Source: Planctomycetales bacterium (GTDB lineage Bacteria; Planctomycetota; Planctomycetia; Isosphaerales; Isosphaeraceae). Taken from it: a DNA stretch of 38,802 nt. Position numbers and translations under genes: made by a program. This document shows, in pieces, positions 1 through 9,267 of this stretch. The notes beneath the pieces are model-generated. The model saw nothing but the letters and a program-made list of their open reading frames with translations, was not told the DNA's origin and ran no database searches. Position 1 is the first letter of the stretch. Each line of letters begins with the position of its first letter. The DNA lies in contig DAIDHX010000161.1 of NCBI GenBank assembly GCA_027451885.1, forward strand, positions 1-38,802, in the 5' to 3' direction.

Positions 1-431
1 GCCGGGAAGAGGTTGCGCTCGTCGACCGCGCCGTAAGCCTCGGCAAGCGCGAGCGTGGCGAAGCCATGGTGGTACATGCTCGGACCGATGATCCCGGTGT
101 TGGCGTCCTGAGCCTTGAGAACGCTGCGAAGCGCTCTGCGAATGTGGTTCGAATAGGGGCCGAAGTTGGGATCCTCTCCCGAGGCCAGAAAGACCATGAG
201 AGCAAGCCCGGTGCAACCGGGCCCTTGCTCGCCGCCGCCCCCTTGCCACTCGCCGTTTTCGCCCTGGGTTGTGGCCAGGTAATTGAGCCCCCGGTCGTAC
301 ATTTCGCGCACGTCGCGGGGTACAACCTCGCCAAAGCGCTGCGTGGGAACTTGCGCCCTTGCGGCCGGCATCACGGCCAGGAGACCGGCCGCGACCATGA
401 AAACCAGGGGGAGTTTGCTCTTCCAGCTCAT
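1..431 (-). CDS. secreted terpenoid-cyclase-fold (prenyltransferase/squalene oxidase repeat) protein, 5' part
   Basis: The reading frame starts at an ATG at 429-431 and runs left off the window, so only about 143 N-terminal residues are seen. Residues 1-27 form a Sec signal peptide (MSWKSK, a hydrophobic stretch, then AARAQ). The mature part contains a stretch GLNYLATTQGENGEW followed by a Gly-rich turn and GCTGLALMVFLASGE, then MYHHGFATLALAEAYG. These are typical of the alpha-alpha barrel repeats of prenyltransferase/squalene-oxidase proteins. In planctomycetes such proteins are common and usually not linked to terpenoid synthesis; the substrate is unknown. A purine-rich GAGAGG lies about 10 bases before the start. 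It is the last visible gene of the minus-strand cluster that begins with the MoxR gene and lies 63 bases after its neighbour, so it is probably cotranscribed. Catalytic residues cannot be judged because the C-terminus is missing. Confidence 0.8.
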   Translation of the reverse strand, partial: MSWKSKLPLVFMVAAGLLAVMPAARAQVPTQRFGEVVPRDVREMYDRGLNYLATTQGENGEWQGGGGEQGPGCTGLALMVFLASGEDPNFGPYSNHIRRALRSVLKAQDANTGIIGPSMYHHGFATLALAEAYGAVDERNLFP

Positions 432-494
432 GCGATCGATCCTCTCGTGTCGCGCTTGCCCAGCGGGTGCCGCGATCGACGGTTCATATCTGGA

Positions 495-1538
495 TCAGTC
501 TGCCTGCTTCTTGGTTTGGGCGTCGGACTTCTTTTGATCCCTGGCCCGGGCGACCTCCCTGGCGTCAGCCTTCGCCTGGCCGGCCTTGCGGTCCTCTTCG
601 CGAACCGCGGGCTCCGCTGGCTTTAAAAGCATCATCGGGGCAACCTGGGCTTTCTTGACCTCAGCCTTTTTCTGGGGCGGCGGATCGTCCTCGACGACCC
701 CCTGATTCTTGAGCCACTGGAGCATGCCCTTGCCTTGCTGGATCTGCTGGCTGAGCGCCTTCCACTGCTGCTCCGAAAAGATCGGCCTGAGGTCGTTTTC
801 GTCGATCCTGGAAACCTGGTAGATCATGTAGTAATAATCGCTCTGGCCGAAGCGCTTCGGCGGGCGCGTCTTCGCGCGGATGAGCGCCAGGAATTTGTCG
901 CTCTGTTCGTGGCTGAAGCCCATCCCCTTATCAAGGTGCACGACGAACCAGGCGGTCATCGAATCGTAATGTTCCCGCCGCCTGCGCAGGGCCAGCTCGT
1001 CATACTGGCTGGATTGCTCGGAGGTGAGCATTCCATGGAGCGCCTTCGTGAACAGCGAGTCCTGATCGAAGATTCCCGATGTGAGCCGCGTTTGCAGCGG
1101 TTGGACGTCGTTCCAGATGTTGCCGTTGTTGTCCTGGATCTTCGCCCATTTGCGTTTCTGTTCGTCGATGGTGTTGAAGAAACGCTTGACATCGCCGCGG
1201 CCGGCGAGCTCCAGCTTCTTGCGCTGGACCGGCGAGAGGCGGCAAAAGCGCTCGAGATCGTCCAGTTTGAGGCTCAAGAGCGAGTCGAGCCGGTTGTGCG
1301 CCTGGCCGGGCCCGCCCACTTGATTGAAGACCCACTGGTCGAACATCTCGGCATTATTTTGATTGTTCATGATCACGACGTTCTGCATCATGCCGTTGTC
1401 GACCGCGGCGTCCTCGGGAACGTCGAAATCATCTTGCGCACGCGCTCTACCGGCGGCCAGGCCGAGCCAGGCGAGGGCCAGAAACGCACTCACACGCAGC
1501 GGGCGAACGCCAGGTGCAGTTGGGCGGATTTGTTTCAT
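495..1538 (-). CDS. secreted protein of unknown function, paralogue A of a three-gene set
   Basis: This is a 347-residue protein that I do not recognise as a named family. Residues 1-34 are a signal peptide ending GRARAQ, and the mature N-terminus begins DDFDVPE. The body is predicted helical and charged, with the blocks LSPVQRKKLELAGRGD (about 100-115) and YYYMIYQVSRIDENDLRPIF near 240-260. The C-terminal 55 residues are Lys/Ala/Gln-rich and probably disordered. The same blocks occur in the next gene upstream (1590-2594), so the two are tandem paralogues. It lies 51 bases after that gene and 63 before the terpenoid-cyclase-fold gene, on the same strand as the MoxR/vWA cluster. No Shine-Dalgarno stands out. 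A periplasmic or surface role is an inference from the signal peptide only. Confidence 0.8.
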   Translation of the reverse strand: MKQIRPTAPGVRPLRVSAFLALAWLGLAAGRARAQDDFDVPEDAAVDNGMMQNVVIMNNQNNAEMFDQWVFNQVGGPGQAHNRLDSLLSLKLDDLERFCRLSPVQRKKLELAGRGDVKRFFNTIDEQKRKWAKIQDNNGNIWNDVQPLQTRLTSGIFDQDSLFTKALHGMLTSEQSSQYDELALRRRREHYDSMTAWFVVHLDKGMGFSHEQSDKFLALIRAKTRPPKRFGQSDYYYMIYQVSRIDENDLRPIFSEQQWKALSQQIQQGKGMLQWLKNQGVVEDDPPPQKKAEVKKAQVAPMMLLKPAEPAVREEDRKAGQAKADAREVARARDQKKSDAQTKKQAD

Positions 1539-1589
1539 GTTCTCGAGCTTCCGGCTGGGTGCGGCTCAGCCAGGCGAGCCGCGTTCTTC

Positions 1590-2594
1590 TCAATTTTGCT
1601 GGTTTTTTACCGCGGGTGGACCGCTGCCGGTGGCTCTGGCCGCGGCGGGTTTCTCGGGCGCTGCGCGTTTTTCGGTTTCCGGCTCCGCGTCCTCCTCCAG
1701 GTATCCGAGCCGGACAAGCTGCTTCGATCGAGCCACCCCCGCTTGCAGAAAACTCTGAAACGCGAGCCATTGCACCTCGTCAAAGATCGGCTGGAGCGCG
1801 TGCTCATCCATCTTGCCAACCTGGAGCATCAGGTAGTAGTACAAATAAGTAGTTTTGTTGCGCGGCAAGTGAATCCGGTCATTCAGGAGCCGTGCGAGCG
1901 CTTCTTCCTGCTCCTGAGTCAGCGCCAGGCCGCGGCCCATGTTTCGCGCGAACCAATCAATGGTGTTGGATTGCAACCTGCCCTGGCGATCCGCCACCTT
2001 CGAGGATTCTGGCTTTGGCGTGTCTCGGGAGATGTTGCGGAGGGTGCCGGCAAAGAGCGACCCCTCGTTCAGAACCCCGTCCAGGACGCGTGCCCTGAGC
2101 TGCCGCGCCTGGAGGAGGACCGAGCGAATTCCTGGGTCGCGGGTGGGCTGGGGGCGTGTGAGCGCATCGGCTTCCTTGTAGAACCGCTCGATATCGCCGT
2201 GGCCAGCCAGCCTGAGTTTTCGCTCCTGGATGGGGCTTAGGGCGAATTCGCGTTCGACGGTTTCAAGCCGCAGATCGAGCTGGGCTTCGAGCCGTTCGCG
2301 CAGTTTTTCCCGGCCGCCGAAGGTGTTGAAAACCTGCTGGTCGATCGTGCGCGCGATGGCTTGCTGCTGATCGACCTGCTGGACGACGCGCACCATCGCG
2401 CCCTGCTGCACTTCCGCGGATTGTTCGGGGACGTCAAAGTCATCCTGCGCGCGCGCCTGGCCGGCCTCGCCCATGGCGAGAACGAGTGCGTACAGGCAGG
2501 CCCGGCGAACTCCACGCGACAACCCGCTCGAGCTTCCGAGATGTGTCATGGGTGCGGGGTCCAGGAGGTTCAAGGAGGATCTCGCCCGGCTCAT
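1590..2594 (-). CDS. secreted protein of unknown function, paralogue B
   Basis: The protein is 334 residues if started at the ATG at 2592-2594, which overlaps the stop of the preceding gene as ATGA and so suggests translational coupling. An internal ATG at 2547-2549 (MTHLGSSS) would give a more conventional signal peptide ending GQARA; neither start has a clear ribosome site. The mature sequence starts QDDFDVPEQ, nearly the same as in paralogue A. It shares the blocks QVFN..GG, LSPIQERKLRLAGHGD and LYYYLMLQVGKMDEHALQPIF with that protein. The middle is helical and charged and the C-terminus is Pro/Ala-rich. Function is unknown. Its position between paralogue C and paralogue A, downstream of the DUF4175-like gene, suggests that all three work with the vWA membrane cluster outside the cytoplasmic membrane. 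Confidence 0.8.
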   Translation of the reverse strand: MSRARSSLNLLDPAPMTHLGSSSGLSRGVRRACLYALVLAMGEAGQARAQDDFDVPEQSAEVQQGAMVRVVQQVDQQQAIARTIDQQVFNTFGGREKLRERLEAQLDLRLETVEREFALSPIQERKLRLAGHGDIERFYKEADALTRPQPTRDPGIRSVLLQARQLRARVLDGVLNEGSLFAGTLRNISRDTPKPESSKVADRQGRLQSNTIDWFARNMGRGLALTQEQEEALARLLNDRIHLPRNKTTYLYYYLMLQVGKMDEHALQPIFDEVQWLAFQSFLQAGVARSKQLVRLGYLEEDAEPETEKRAAPEKPAAARATGSGPPAVKNQQN

Positions 2595-3637
2595 TTGGGC
2601 CTGGCTTGAGCTTTCTTGGATTCGGCCGGGGCGAACACGTCGCGCGGCAGGTCGGCGGATTCGCCTTCCAGATAGGAGGTAAACGGCGACTCGTTCCCCT
2701 GGAACATCCAGATGCCGCCAAAGCCCCAGAAGCCGCTCACGCGCTGGGTGGTCCCCCAGACGGTCTTTTGGGTCTTTGTGAGCGTGGGCGTGACGAACTT
2801 ATCGATCTCGTTGGGGAAGAAGCGGTTGCCGTAGAGCAGGTAATCGACGTAAATGACCCAGCGATCGTCCCAGTTTTTGAGAATCGCGTCGCTGATTCTG
2901 GTGCGTTGATCGTCCGAGAGATAGAGCTCGCGATCGATCGCGTCAACCATGAAGCGGGCGGCGGCCTTGCGCTGGTCGGCGATGCGCAGGGCCGACTGGG
3001 CTTCGTATCGCCGGTATTGATCGTCGCTGACGTGTTTTTTGAGGACTTCCGCGATTTTTTTTCGCAGCTCCTGCATGGCGTCGGGCTGGTTATTCGCCTG
3101 GTTCATGCGCTCTGCGAGCGTCTTTGCCACTTCCTCGAGTGCCTTCCTGGCTTCGGGATACATGCGGCGCAGGTTGGCGCGATCGAGGCCGCAGACCTTG
3201 CCGGCGAAGATGAGCTCGGCGAGCATCATCGGCTGGCCCTGCTGAATGTACTGCTGGATCATTGGGTTGACGTTGGCGTTGCGGATCACGACGCGCTTGG
3301 CGGCGACGGCCTTGCGCGCCACGACCGTTTTCTTGGCGACCGCCTTTTTCGACTCAGCCTTCTTGGCTTGCGGGTTCTTGCCGTCCGCAACCCTGGCCTT
3401 TGCGGCGGGGCCAGCGCCGTCATCGGCCGGCACGGCCTTGACCACGACCTGCTTGGTCGTGACCACGGCCTGCTTTTCCTGGTCTTGCTCGTCCGCGAGC
3501 GGTTCCGCGCCCGCGCCTGCAAGGCCGGCGGTGGTCAACACCGCGGCAGCGGCAATGGCGGCCAGGCGGCGGCGCCAGGAGTTGCCAGGCGGGTTTGCAT
3601 CCATCGCCGATTCTGGAGCAGGCTTATCGAGACGCAT
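2591..3637 (-). CDS. secreted or membrane-anchored protein of unknown function, paralogue C (distant)
   Basis: I chose the ATG at 3635-3637 (348 residues); the frame stays open to a TTG at 3685 without better support. After about 20 residues comes a signal-type stretch, RRRLAAIAAAAVLTTAGLAG, then AEPLADE. Residues about 60-125 are a Lys/Ala/Val-rich low-complexity linker (repeats such as KKAVAKKTVVARKAV). The rest is helical: MYPEARKALEEVAKTLAERM, a YRRYEAQSALRIADQRKAAARF block, LSDDQRTRISDAIL, and LTKTQKTVWG near the end. The helical part resembles paralogues A and B only in layout (an LS.xQ block, an aromatic block, then a xQxxVW block), so the relationship is tentative. It sits 95 bases after the DUF4175-like gene and overlaps the next gene by 4 bases. 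Confidence 0.75.
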   Translation of the reverse strand: MRLDKPAPESAMDANPPGNSWRRRLAAIAAAAVLTTAGLAGAGAEPLADEQDQEKQAVVTTKQVVVKAVPADDGAGPAAKARVADGKNPQAKKAESKKAVAKKTVVARKAVAAKRVVIRNANVNPMIQQYIQQGQPMMLAELIFAGKVCGLDRANLRRMYPEARKALEEVAKTLAERMNQANNQPDAMQELRKKIAEVLKKHVSDDQYRRYEAQSALRIADQRKAAARFMVDAIDRELYLSDDQRTRISDAILKNWDDRWVIYVDYLLYGNRFFPNEIDKFVTPTLTKTQKTVWGTTQRVSGFWGFGGIWMFQGNESPFTSYLEGESADLPRDVFAPAESKKAQARPK

Positions 3638-3732
3638 CACGCGAGGTCGCTCCGGATTGATCGCCTGAGTGTTCGCTCTGTTCAAGGCCGCAAGCGCCGA
3701 GGCCCGCCTCGAGCCCCGGCGCCGGCTTGCCT

Positions 3733-6700
3733 CTAACGCGTGCCTCCGGCGGACCTGTCGAGCCGGTTGAAGTACTCGTCGAGCCCCGCCCGGTATTCTT
3801 CCGGCAGCCCTGCGCCGGATTCACCAGTTGCCTGGGAGATGCCGTGATCCTCACGGACTTCCTTTTCGTTGACGCCGCTGCCTAGAAGCGCGAGCGCGGA
3901 GTCGACGGTCGAGCCGTGGCCGCCGCCGCCCGGGTTCGGTCCGCCGCCGCCGCCCCCCCTGGGATTGATCCGCTTCGACTGCAAGAAAAGCTCAATGGCC
4001 TCGGTCTCGGCCGCGATGGCCGGCGGGCCGGTGTCCGGCCGCGCCAGGATCTCGGTCGCGTCCCCCATCGCCTCGGAGATCTTGCCCAGAAGCGCGATCT
4101 CGTAGCCGAATTCCTTCTCGCCGTCCTCGAGCTCCCGGATCTTTTGCTGGAGCGTGAGCACACGTTCGTCGAGCGTCTTCTGGGTGGTCGAAAGCTCGCT
4201 GGCGCGCTTCTCGTAAGCCTTGGTCTCGGTCGCGGCCCTGGCCTGCTGGGTGATGCGCGTATCCTCGCGGAGGTTGATCTCGCCCTCGAGGATGAGCATG
4301 GCCTCGAGCACATACGAAGGGGGCAGGCTCGAGCGCGACTTCGCCTTGCAGGTGCCCGACCCCGCGGCGTCGACCAGGTCCTCCGCCCAGCGGTCGAGCG
4401 TGTCGGACCAGTACTCGCAAAGCGACATCGACACGCCGTTTTCCTTCTTGACGTCGTCGCCAAGCTGCCGCAGGCCGCCCACGACGTCCTGCTCGCGCAT
4501 CTCGTCGAGCACGGTCTTGAGCTTCATGAGCCTGCGCCGCTCGAAGAACGACGCCATGTCGTCCATGATGTAGGAGACACTCTGGCTGGCCCTGGCTTCC
4601 TGCTCGGCGAGCTCGCCGAGGAGCTTGCCGGTCGGGGCGTCGTTCGTGGCGAGCGCACCGAATGTCCTGGTGATCACGTCGGCAATCCGGCCGCCGACCT
4701 TGGTTTGCTTGCGTGCCTCGGCCTTGAGCCGCTTGACGAGCGTGCTGCCTTCGAGATTGGCGAGCACGCGATTGAGCTCGTCGGCGATTTTTTCGAACTC
4801 GGCGAGCAGGTCGCGCTGGCGGTTGATCGCCTCGTCGACCTTTTGCTCGGCCGGAGTCTCGGGTGGCGGCTGGCTTTCACTCGGCTTGCCCGGCAGCGTG
4901 GTGACCGGGAAGCCGAGCCGGGGCGCCTTGGGCTTGCTGGGTGCGCCTGGCTTCGTGCTGGCTTTCTCGTCGGGAGGCTGCTGCGACGATTCCGCGTCCG
5001 CGAGCTGGGGTGCGTTCGGCAGCGGCTTCGTGGCCGGAGGCGTGGCCTTGCTCCCCGAGCCGGCGGGGTTGGACTTCACCTGGCCGGCGAGCGCGGTCTT
5101 GCCCCCCTTCTGGGCCTGCGCCAACCTGGGCGCCGCAGCCGCTTCCTTGAGCATATCCGCCACCGAGGGCATGCGATTGCCCGCGATGTCCTTCAAAATC
5201 TGGAGCATCTCAGCCCATTTCTCGAGGCTGGCGATGGCGAACTCGGGGTTGCGCATCGCCTGTTTGACCAGATCCTCGCCGGAGACCACAAGCGACGACA
5301 GCCTGCGGCCGTTGGCGAGCTCCGCGGCGGCCTGATTCTCGATCTTGCGCCTGACCTCAGGCTTGTCGAGCTCGCTGGAAGCGAGCGCCCGGATCTGCTT
5401 GTTTGTCTCATAGAGCTTGAGCTCGCGGTCGCGGACCTCGAGCGACTGGCGGTGCCATTTGCTGAGCTGCTCGGTGAGCCAGATGGCGTGCTGTTCGGCG
5501 TTCAGCACATAGAAGGTGTAAACCGGCGAATAGACGCGGGGGCGGCCGGGGAAATAGTCCTCGGCGAAGAGCCGGACCTCGACGGCCTGGGGCTCGATGC
5601 CCAGCGTTTTGGCCGTGAACGAGCCGGGGCACTGCACCGAATCCTGGGTCGGCCCGCCGGCGTAGAAAATTCGCTCCCCCTTCGCCGGGGTCTTCACGGT
5701 GGGGTCCTCGACCCCTTGCCATTCGATGCCGATTTGCTTGACGCCGAAATCGTCCGACGCGCGGATCTTGAAGGCGAGGGCCTCGATGTCGAGCAGCACC
5801 TTTTGCCGGGGCATGTCCTCGACGGCGATGCTGGGCGATTCGTCGTCGCGGGCGGTTACGGCGAGAGTGAAAGGAGCCGCCGATTCGAGCCCAAGCACAT
5901 CCTGCCAGGCGAAGACGACGCTCCGCGAAGCATCGATCGAGGTCGCGGGGCTTGTGACCTTCGCTCCCTCGGGCTGGCGCTCCTGGCCGTCGACGGAGGC
6001 CTTCGCCAGGTCGCGGCTCACGGTCGCGGTGAAGGTGGCCTTGCCCCCCTTGACGACCGTGACCGCGCCGCCGCGGACGTCCTTCTTGAGCGGCTCGGTG
6101 CGGCGCAGATAGGCGGGGAGCTGGACCACGGCCGAGGCGTGCAACAGCTCAGGCCGCAGCGTGGGCTCGACGCGGGAATGGATCCGGGCGTCGCCGACCT
6201 TGATCTCCAGCGGGGCGGAATCGAGCTGGGGCGGGAACTCGAGCTTGTAGCCGTTCTCGGTGCCAAGCGCGGCGGCCACGGGGGTCTGCGCGCCGAGCTG
6301 GGCGACGGCCTTGTTGGGATGCCATTCGCTTTCCGGCCTGAGTTTAAGCGCCACGTCAAACGCCTCGCCGTGGGGCACGACGAGCCGGTCGGGCACCGTT
6401 TCGAGGCTCGCGAACGTGTACCGCGGCGTGGGTAGCCAGGGCATGAGCAGGCGCTGCCAGGTGTTGGTCGCGGCCGCGGGATAGACCACCAGCAAAAGCG
6501 CGGCGACCGCCGCCGGGATGGCCGCGGCGATCGTGAAGCCCACGTGGCGGGGATTGGGCACGGCGGAGCGAAAGTCGCGGCCGCGCGCGTCCTGGGCCAC
6601 GTTCTCGATCGCCGCCTGGACGAGCTGGGGCGAACGCGCCTGCTCGAACTCGTTGTGCTCGAGCTCGATGATTCCCAGGAGCTGGTCCCCCACCGCCGGC

Positions 6701-7008
6701 AGCTTCTTCGCCAGCAGCCGCGCAAGCTGCTCGAGCTTGCGGTTGCGATAGACCCAGCGGTGCAAGGCGCGGGGAATGTTCGCCGCCGCGACCGCCACCA
6801 CGCAGAACAGCCCAAGCCGCGCCCACCCCGGGGTTTCGAAGAGCCGGTCGAGCCCGAACAGGGCGAGCTGGGCGATCGAGATCCCCAGCACGGCCGCCGC
6901 GATCGCCTCGACGAGCTTGATCGTCCAGACGCGGCGGCGGAACGCGAGTAGCTGCGCCCGTAGCGTGTCGGGCAAACGCAGACGATCCGGCGCACTGGCG
7001 AGACTCAT
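3733..7008 (-). CDS. large DUF4175-like membrane protein with coiled-coil C-terminal half
   Basis: The ATG at 7006-7008 follows a GGGGAGG with six bases of spacing, so I prefer it to the GTG two codons upstream; this gives 1091 residues. Three hydrophobic segments lie near residues 33-53, 64-82 and 157-178, followed by a large beta-rich region (about 195-500) of the kind found outside the membrane. Then come long charged helices, a Pro/Lys/Ser-rich linker (about 640-710), more coiled coil, and a C-terminal Gly-rich patch (NPRGGGGGGPNPGGGGHG). This layout matches the DUF4175 proteins often found beside MoxR, DUF58 and vWA genes; the family assignment is from layout and context, not from catalytic motifs. 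Its N-terminal 180 residues face or span the membrane. It follows the vWA gene by 60 bases. Its biochemical role is unknown. Confidence 0.8.
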   Translation of the reverse strand: MSLASAPDRLRLPDTLRAQLLAFRRRVWTIKLVEAIAAAVLGISIAQLALFGLDRLFETPGWARLGLFCVVAVAAANIPRALHRWVYRNRKLEQLARLLAKKLPAVGDQLLGIIELEHNEFEQARSPQLVQAAIENVAQDARGRDFRSAVPNPRHVGFTIAAAIPAAVAALLLVVYPAAATNTWQRLLMPWLPTPRYTFASLETVPDRLVVPHGEAFDVALKLRPESEWHPNKAVAQLGAQTPVAAALGTENGYKLEFPPQLDSAPLEIKVGDARIHSRVEPTLRPELLHASAVVQLPAYLRRTEPLKKDVRGGAVTVVKGGKATFTATVSRDLAKASVDGQERQPEGAKVTSPATSIDASRSVVFAWQDVLGLESAAPFTLAVTARDDESPSIAVEDMPRQKVLLDIEALAFKIRASDDFGVKQIGIEWQGVEDPTVKTPAKGERIFYAGGPTQDSVQCPGSFTAKTLGIEPQAVEVRLFAEDYFPGRPRVYSPVYTFYVLNAEQHAIWLTEQLSKWHRQSLEVRDRELKLYETNKQIRALASSELDKPEVRRKIENQAAAELANGRRLSSLVVSGEDLVKQAMRNPEFAIASLEKWAEMLQILKDIAGNRMPSVADMLKEAAAAPRLAQAQKGGKTALAGQVKSNPAGSGSKATPPATKPLPNAPQLADAESSQQPPDEKASTKPGAPSKPKAPRLGFPVTTLPGKPSESQPPPETPAEQKVDEAINRQRDLLAEFEKIADELNRVLANLEGSTLVKRLKAEARKQTKVGGRIADVITRTFGALATNDAPTGKLLGELAEQEARASQSVSYIMDDMASFFERRRLMKLKTVLDEMREQDVVGGLRQLGDDVKKENGVSMSLCEYWSDTLDRWAEDLVDAAGSGTCKAKSRSSLPPSYVLEAMLILEGEINLREDTRITQQARAATETKAYEKRASELSTTQKTLDERVLTLQQKIRELEDGEKEFGYEIALLGKISEAMGDATEILARPDTGPPAIAAETEAIELFLQSKRINPRGGGGGGPNPGGGGHGSTVDSALALLGSGVNEKEVREDHGISQATGESGAGLPEEYRAGLDEYFNRLDRSAGGTR

Positions 7009-7068
7009 GCCCACCCTCCCCGGGTTGACCGATTGGAAACCGCACTGACACCACTGACGTTAGTCGGA

Positions 7069-9267
7069 TTATACAAGACCCACCACCTTGCGTCCTACCC
7101 AAAATACCCCAAGCAAGGTGATGATTGCGGCCGCCACGGCCGGATGGCACCACAGCGGGATGCGCCGGGTGAGCGGCGAGGGCTCGGGCAGCTCGGAAAG
7201 CAGCCGCGCGACCTGATCGATCTTGTCGACATCGAAGACCTTGCCGTTGGTCACCCGGGCAAGCTCCTCGAGCACTTCCGGCCGCGCGGGCCGGCCGACC
7301 GGCTCCGCCGCCGCACCCTGCACAAAAAACGACGTCTCCAGCCTGGCGCCCGTCTCCTTGCAGACGAGCACGACCTTGCACGATCCCGCCTCGTTTGCCG
7401 TGTACTGGCCCGAGAATTCGCCCCACTCCTCACCCGTGGCCTGGAGATGCACGAGCTCGGTCTTACCCGTCGGAGTGGTGATCCGCGCACTGACGTCGCC
7501 GCGATGCAGCGGCTCCCCCGAGCGCTCCATGACATTGGCCCTGAGCGCGAGCGTTTGATTCATCTTGGGCTGGTCGGGGGTGTAATAGAGCCGCATCGAC
7601 TCTCCCTTGGCCATGTTCCGCTGGTAGGCCATCCAGCGCACCACCTGGCCCCAGAATCGATAATGGTACTTGTCCTCAACCCCCTTGCGCCAGCGCCAGG
7701 CGCCGTCGGTACCCATGAAGAGCACCTTCCCCGCGCCGAAGGTCCGCGTGGCCAGAAGCGGAATCCGGCCGTCCTCGTTCGACGCGTCCTTGTGCACGGC
7801 CAGCACGTCCGCGCCGGGCTTGGCGCGGAGCACGGGGGCGTACCACTGGAAGCCCGGAAGGTTTTCCCAGACCTCGGTATTGTCGTCCTGGGTGTCGGCC
7901 AGCTTGGTCAGCAAGCTGCGGCGGCCGAGCTCGGTGAGCTCGAAGTGGTTGGGCGTGCGCGAACCCCAGCCGCCGGGCTGGGTGGGGTCGAGCGCGACCG
8001 GCATCAGGTCCGCGAGCTCGGTCTCGAGCAGTGAGAATTCCCGCCCCTGGACCCCCGGCATGAATACCAGTCCGCTCGCCTGGTGCTCCACAAGCCCCTT
8101 CAGCAGCCGGCATTGCTCGGCCGTGAGCTGCCCGTCCTCGAGCCCCACGTCCCCCAGAAAGACCACGTCGTATTTCGAGAGCTCGTCGAGCCCGCCGGGG
8201 AACTGCTTGATATAGTCCTTGTTGCCCCCGCCGACCTTGGAAAGCCCCGGGTGGAACAAAAGGCAGGAGACATCGACCCCAGGATCGCGCGAAAGCGCAT
8301 TGCGCAGGTAGCGGTATTCCCAGCGCGGGTAGCTTTCAATCACGAGTACACGCAGCTTCTCCTCGCGAATTGAGATCGGCGCGGAGAGCTTGTTGTCGTC
8401 GGGAATGGTTTCTTCGCTGCTGCGCGGCACCTCGAGCGAGACGGTGAAGTCGCCGGTGGTCCGCGGCCGCCAGACCACGGCGTCGCTGGTGCGCCCCATG
8501 GCGGCGATGCGCACCTCGCGCGTGACCTCGTCGCCGTCGGACGACTTGAGGGTGACGATCGTGGTGAGGTCGCGGGGAAGCGAGCTGGCGATCGTGAACG
8601 GCACCCGCACGGATTTGCCCGCGACGCCGAAGGTGGGCAGGTCGAGCGAGAGCAGCTCGAGGTTGGGAAGCTGCACGCGGCTGCCGACCGGCACCGCCAT
8701 GAGCGGCACGCCCTTCAGCCGCAGCCGCGCGGCGGTTTGAACCGGGGGCGTGCCCTCGTTCCAGTCGCCGTCGGAGACGAGCACCACCCCGCGCAGGTTG
8801 GGTGTGCGATCAATCGCCTGACCCAGCGGCGAGGCGAGATCGGTGCCGTGGCCCGAGCTGGGGGACGCGATCGATTGCACGACCACGTTCATCCGCTTGC
8901 GGAGCTCGGCCCAGGTGTTGTCCTGGCGGGCGGCCGCGACCGCCTCGCGGCGGGTGGCCGCGCTTGCGCTCGGCTTGCCCGCGGAGACCACGTCGCGGGT
9001 GTCCATGCTCGCCGAATCGTCGACCAGAACGGCAATCGCCGGCCGCTCCTCGGGGCGGTATTCCTCGACCCACTCCGGCTGGTTGAGCAGCAGGACAGCA
9101 GCGATGGTGAGCAGAACCCGAAGCGCCTCGAGGCAGGCCACCGAACGCGACCGGCCGCAGCGCAGCCAGGTGGCCACGGCGAAGCCGGAGACCACCGCGA
9201 TGGCGATCACCCCCAGCACGATGGTCCAGGGCGTCCAGAGAAAGACAAGGGTGCGTGAGACGTTCAT
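7069..9267 (-). CDS. membrane protein with vWA and class I glutamine-amidotransferase-like domains
   Basis: The start is the ATG at 9265-9267, which overlaps the previous gene's stop as ATGA (732 residues). The frame is open 14 codons further, but those codons lie inside the neighbour. Two transmembrane helices lie near residues 8-33 and 45-62 (VLGVIAIAVVSGFAVATWL; LRVLLTIAAVLLL). A von Willebrand A-type domain follows, with the MIDAS signature DDSASMDTRD and the later VLVSDGDWNEGTPP. The middle carries a GATase1-like fold (YDVVFLGDVGLEDGQLT, then GLVFMPG, and GKVLFMGTDGAWRWR) without an evident catalytic Cys/His pair, which is usual for this group. A C-terminal hydrophobic helix ends at VVGLV. 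Such proteins accompany MoxR/BatA clusters in planctomycetes, and probably act as a metal-dependent adhesion or assembly scaffold at the membrane; that role is inference. Confidence 0.85.
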   Translation of the reverse strand: MNVSRTLVFLWTPWTIVLGVIAIAVVSGFAVATWLRCGRSRSVACLEALRVLLTIAAVLLLNQPEWVEEYRPEERPAIAVLVDDSASMDTRDVVSAGKPSASAATRREAVAAARQDNTWAELRKRMNVVVQSIASPSSGHGTDLASPLGQAIDRTPNLRGVVLVSDGDWNEGTPPVQTAARLRLKGVPLMAVPVGSRVQLPNLELLSLDLPTFGVAGKSVRVPFTIASSLPRDLTTIVTLKSSDGDEVTREVRIAAMGRTSDAVVWRPRTTGDFTVSLEVPRSSEETIPDDNKLSAPISIREEKLRVLVIESYPRWEYRYLRNALSRDPGVDVSCLLFHPGLSKVGGGNKDYIKQFPGGLDELSKYDVVFLGDVGLEDGQLTAEQCRLLKGLVEHQASGLVFMPGVQGREFSLLETELADLMPVALDPTQPGGWGSRTPNHFELTELGRRSLLTKLADTQDDNTEVWENLPGFQWYAPVLRAKPGADVLAVHKDASNEDGRIPLLATRTFGAGKVLFMGTDGAWRWRKGVEDKYHYRFWGQVVRWMAYQRNMAKGESMRLYYTPDQPKMNQTLALRANVMERSGEPLHRGDVSARITTPTGKTELVHLQATGEEWGEFSGQYTANEAGSCKVVLVCKETGARLETSFFVQGAAAEPVGRPARPEVLEELARVTNGKVFDVDKIDQVARLLSELPEPSPLTRRIPLWCHPAVAAAIITLLGVFWVGRKVVGLV

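Noticed and set aside
735-2240. 501-codon open frame on the plus strand
   Set aside because: It is opposite the two tandem secreted paralogues, which have signal peptides and mutual similarity; the plus-strand product has neither.
3916-6435. 839-codon open frame on the plus strand
   Set aside because: It mirrors the DUF4175-like gene in a high-GC region, has no ribosome site and no recognisable domain; long mirror frames are expected from codon bias.
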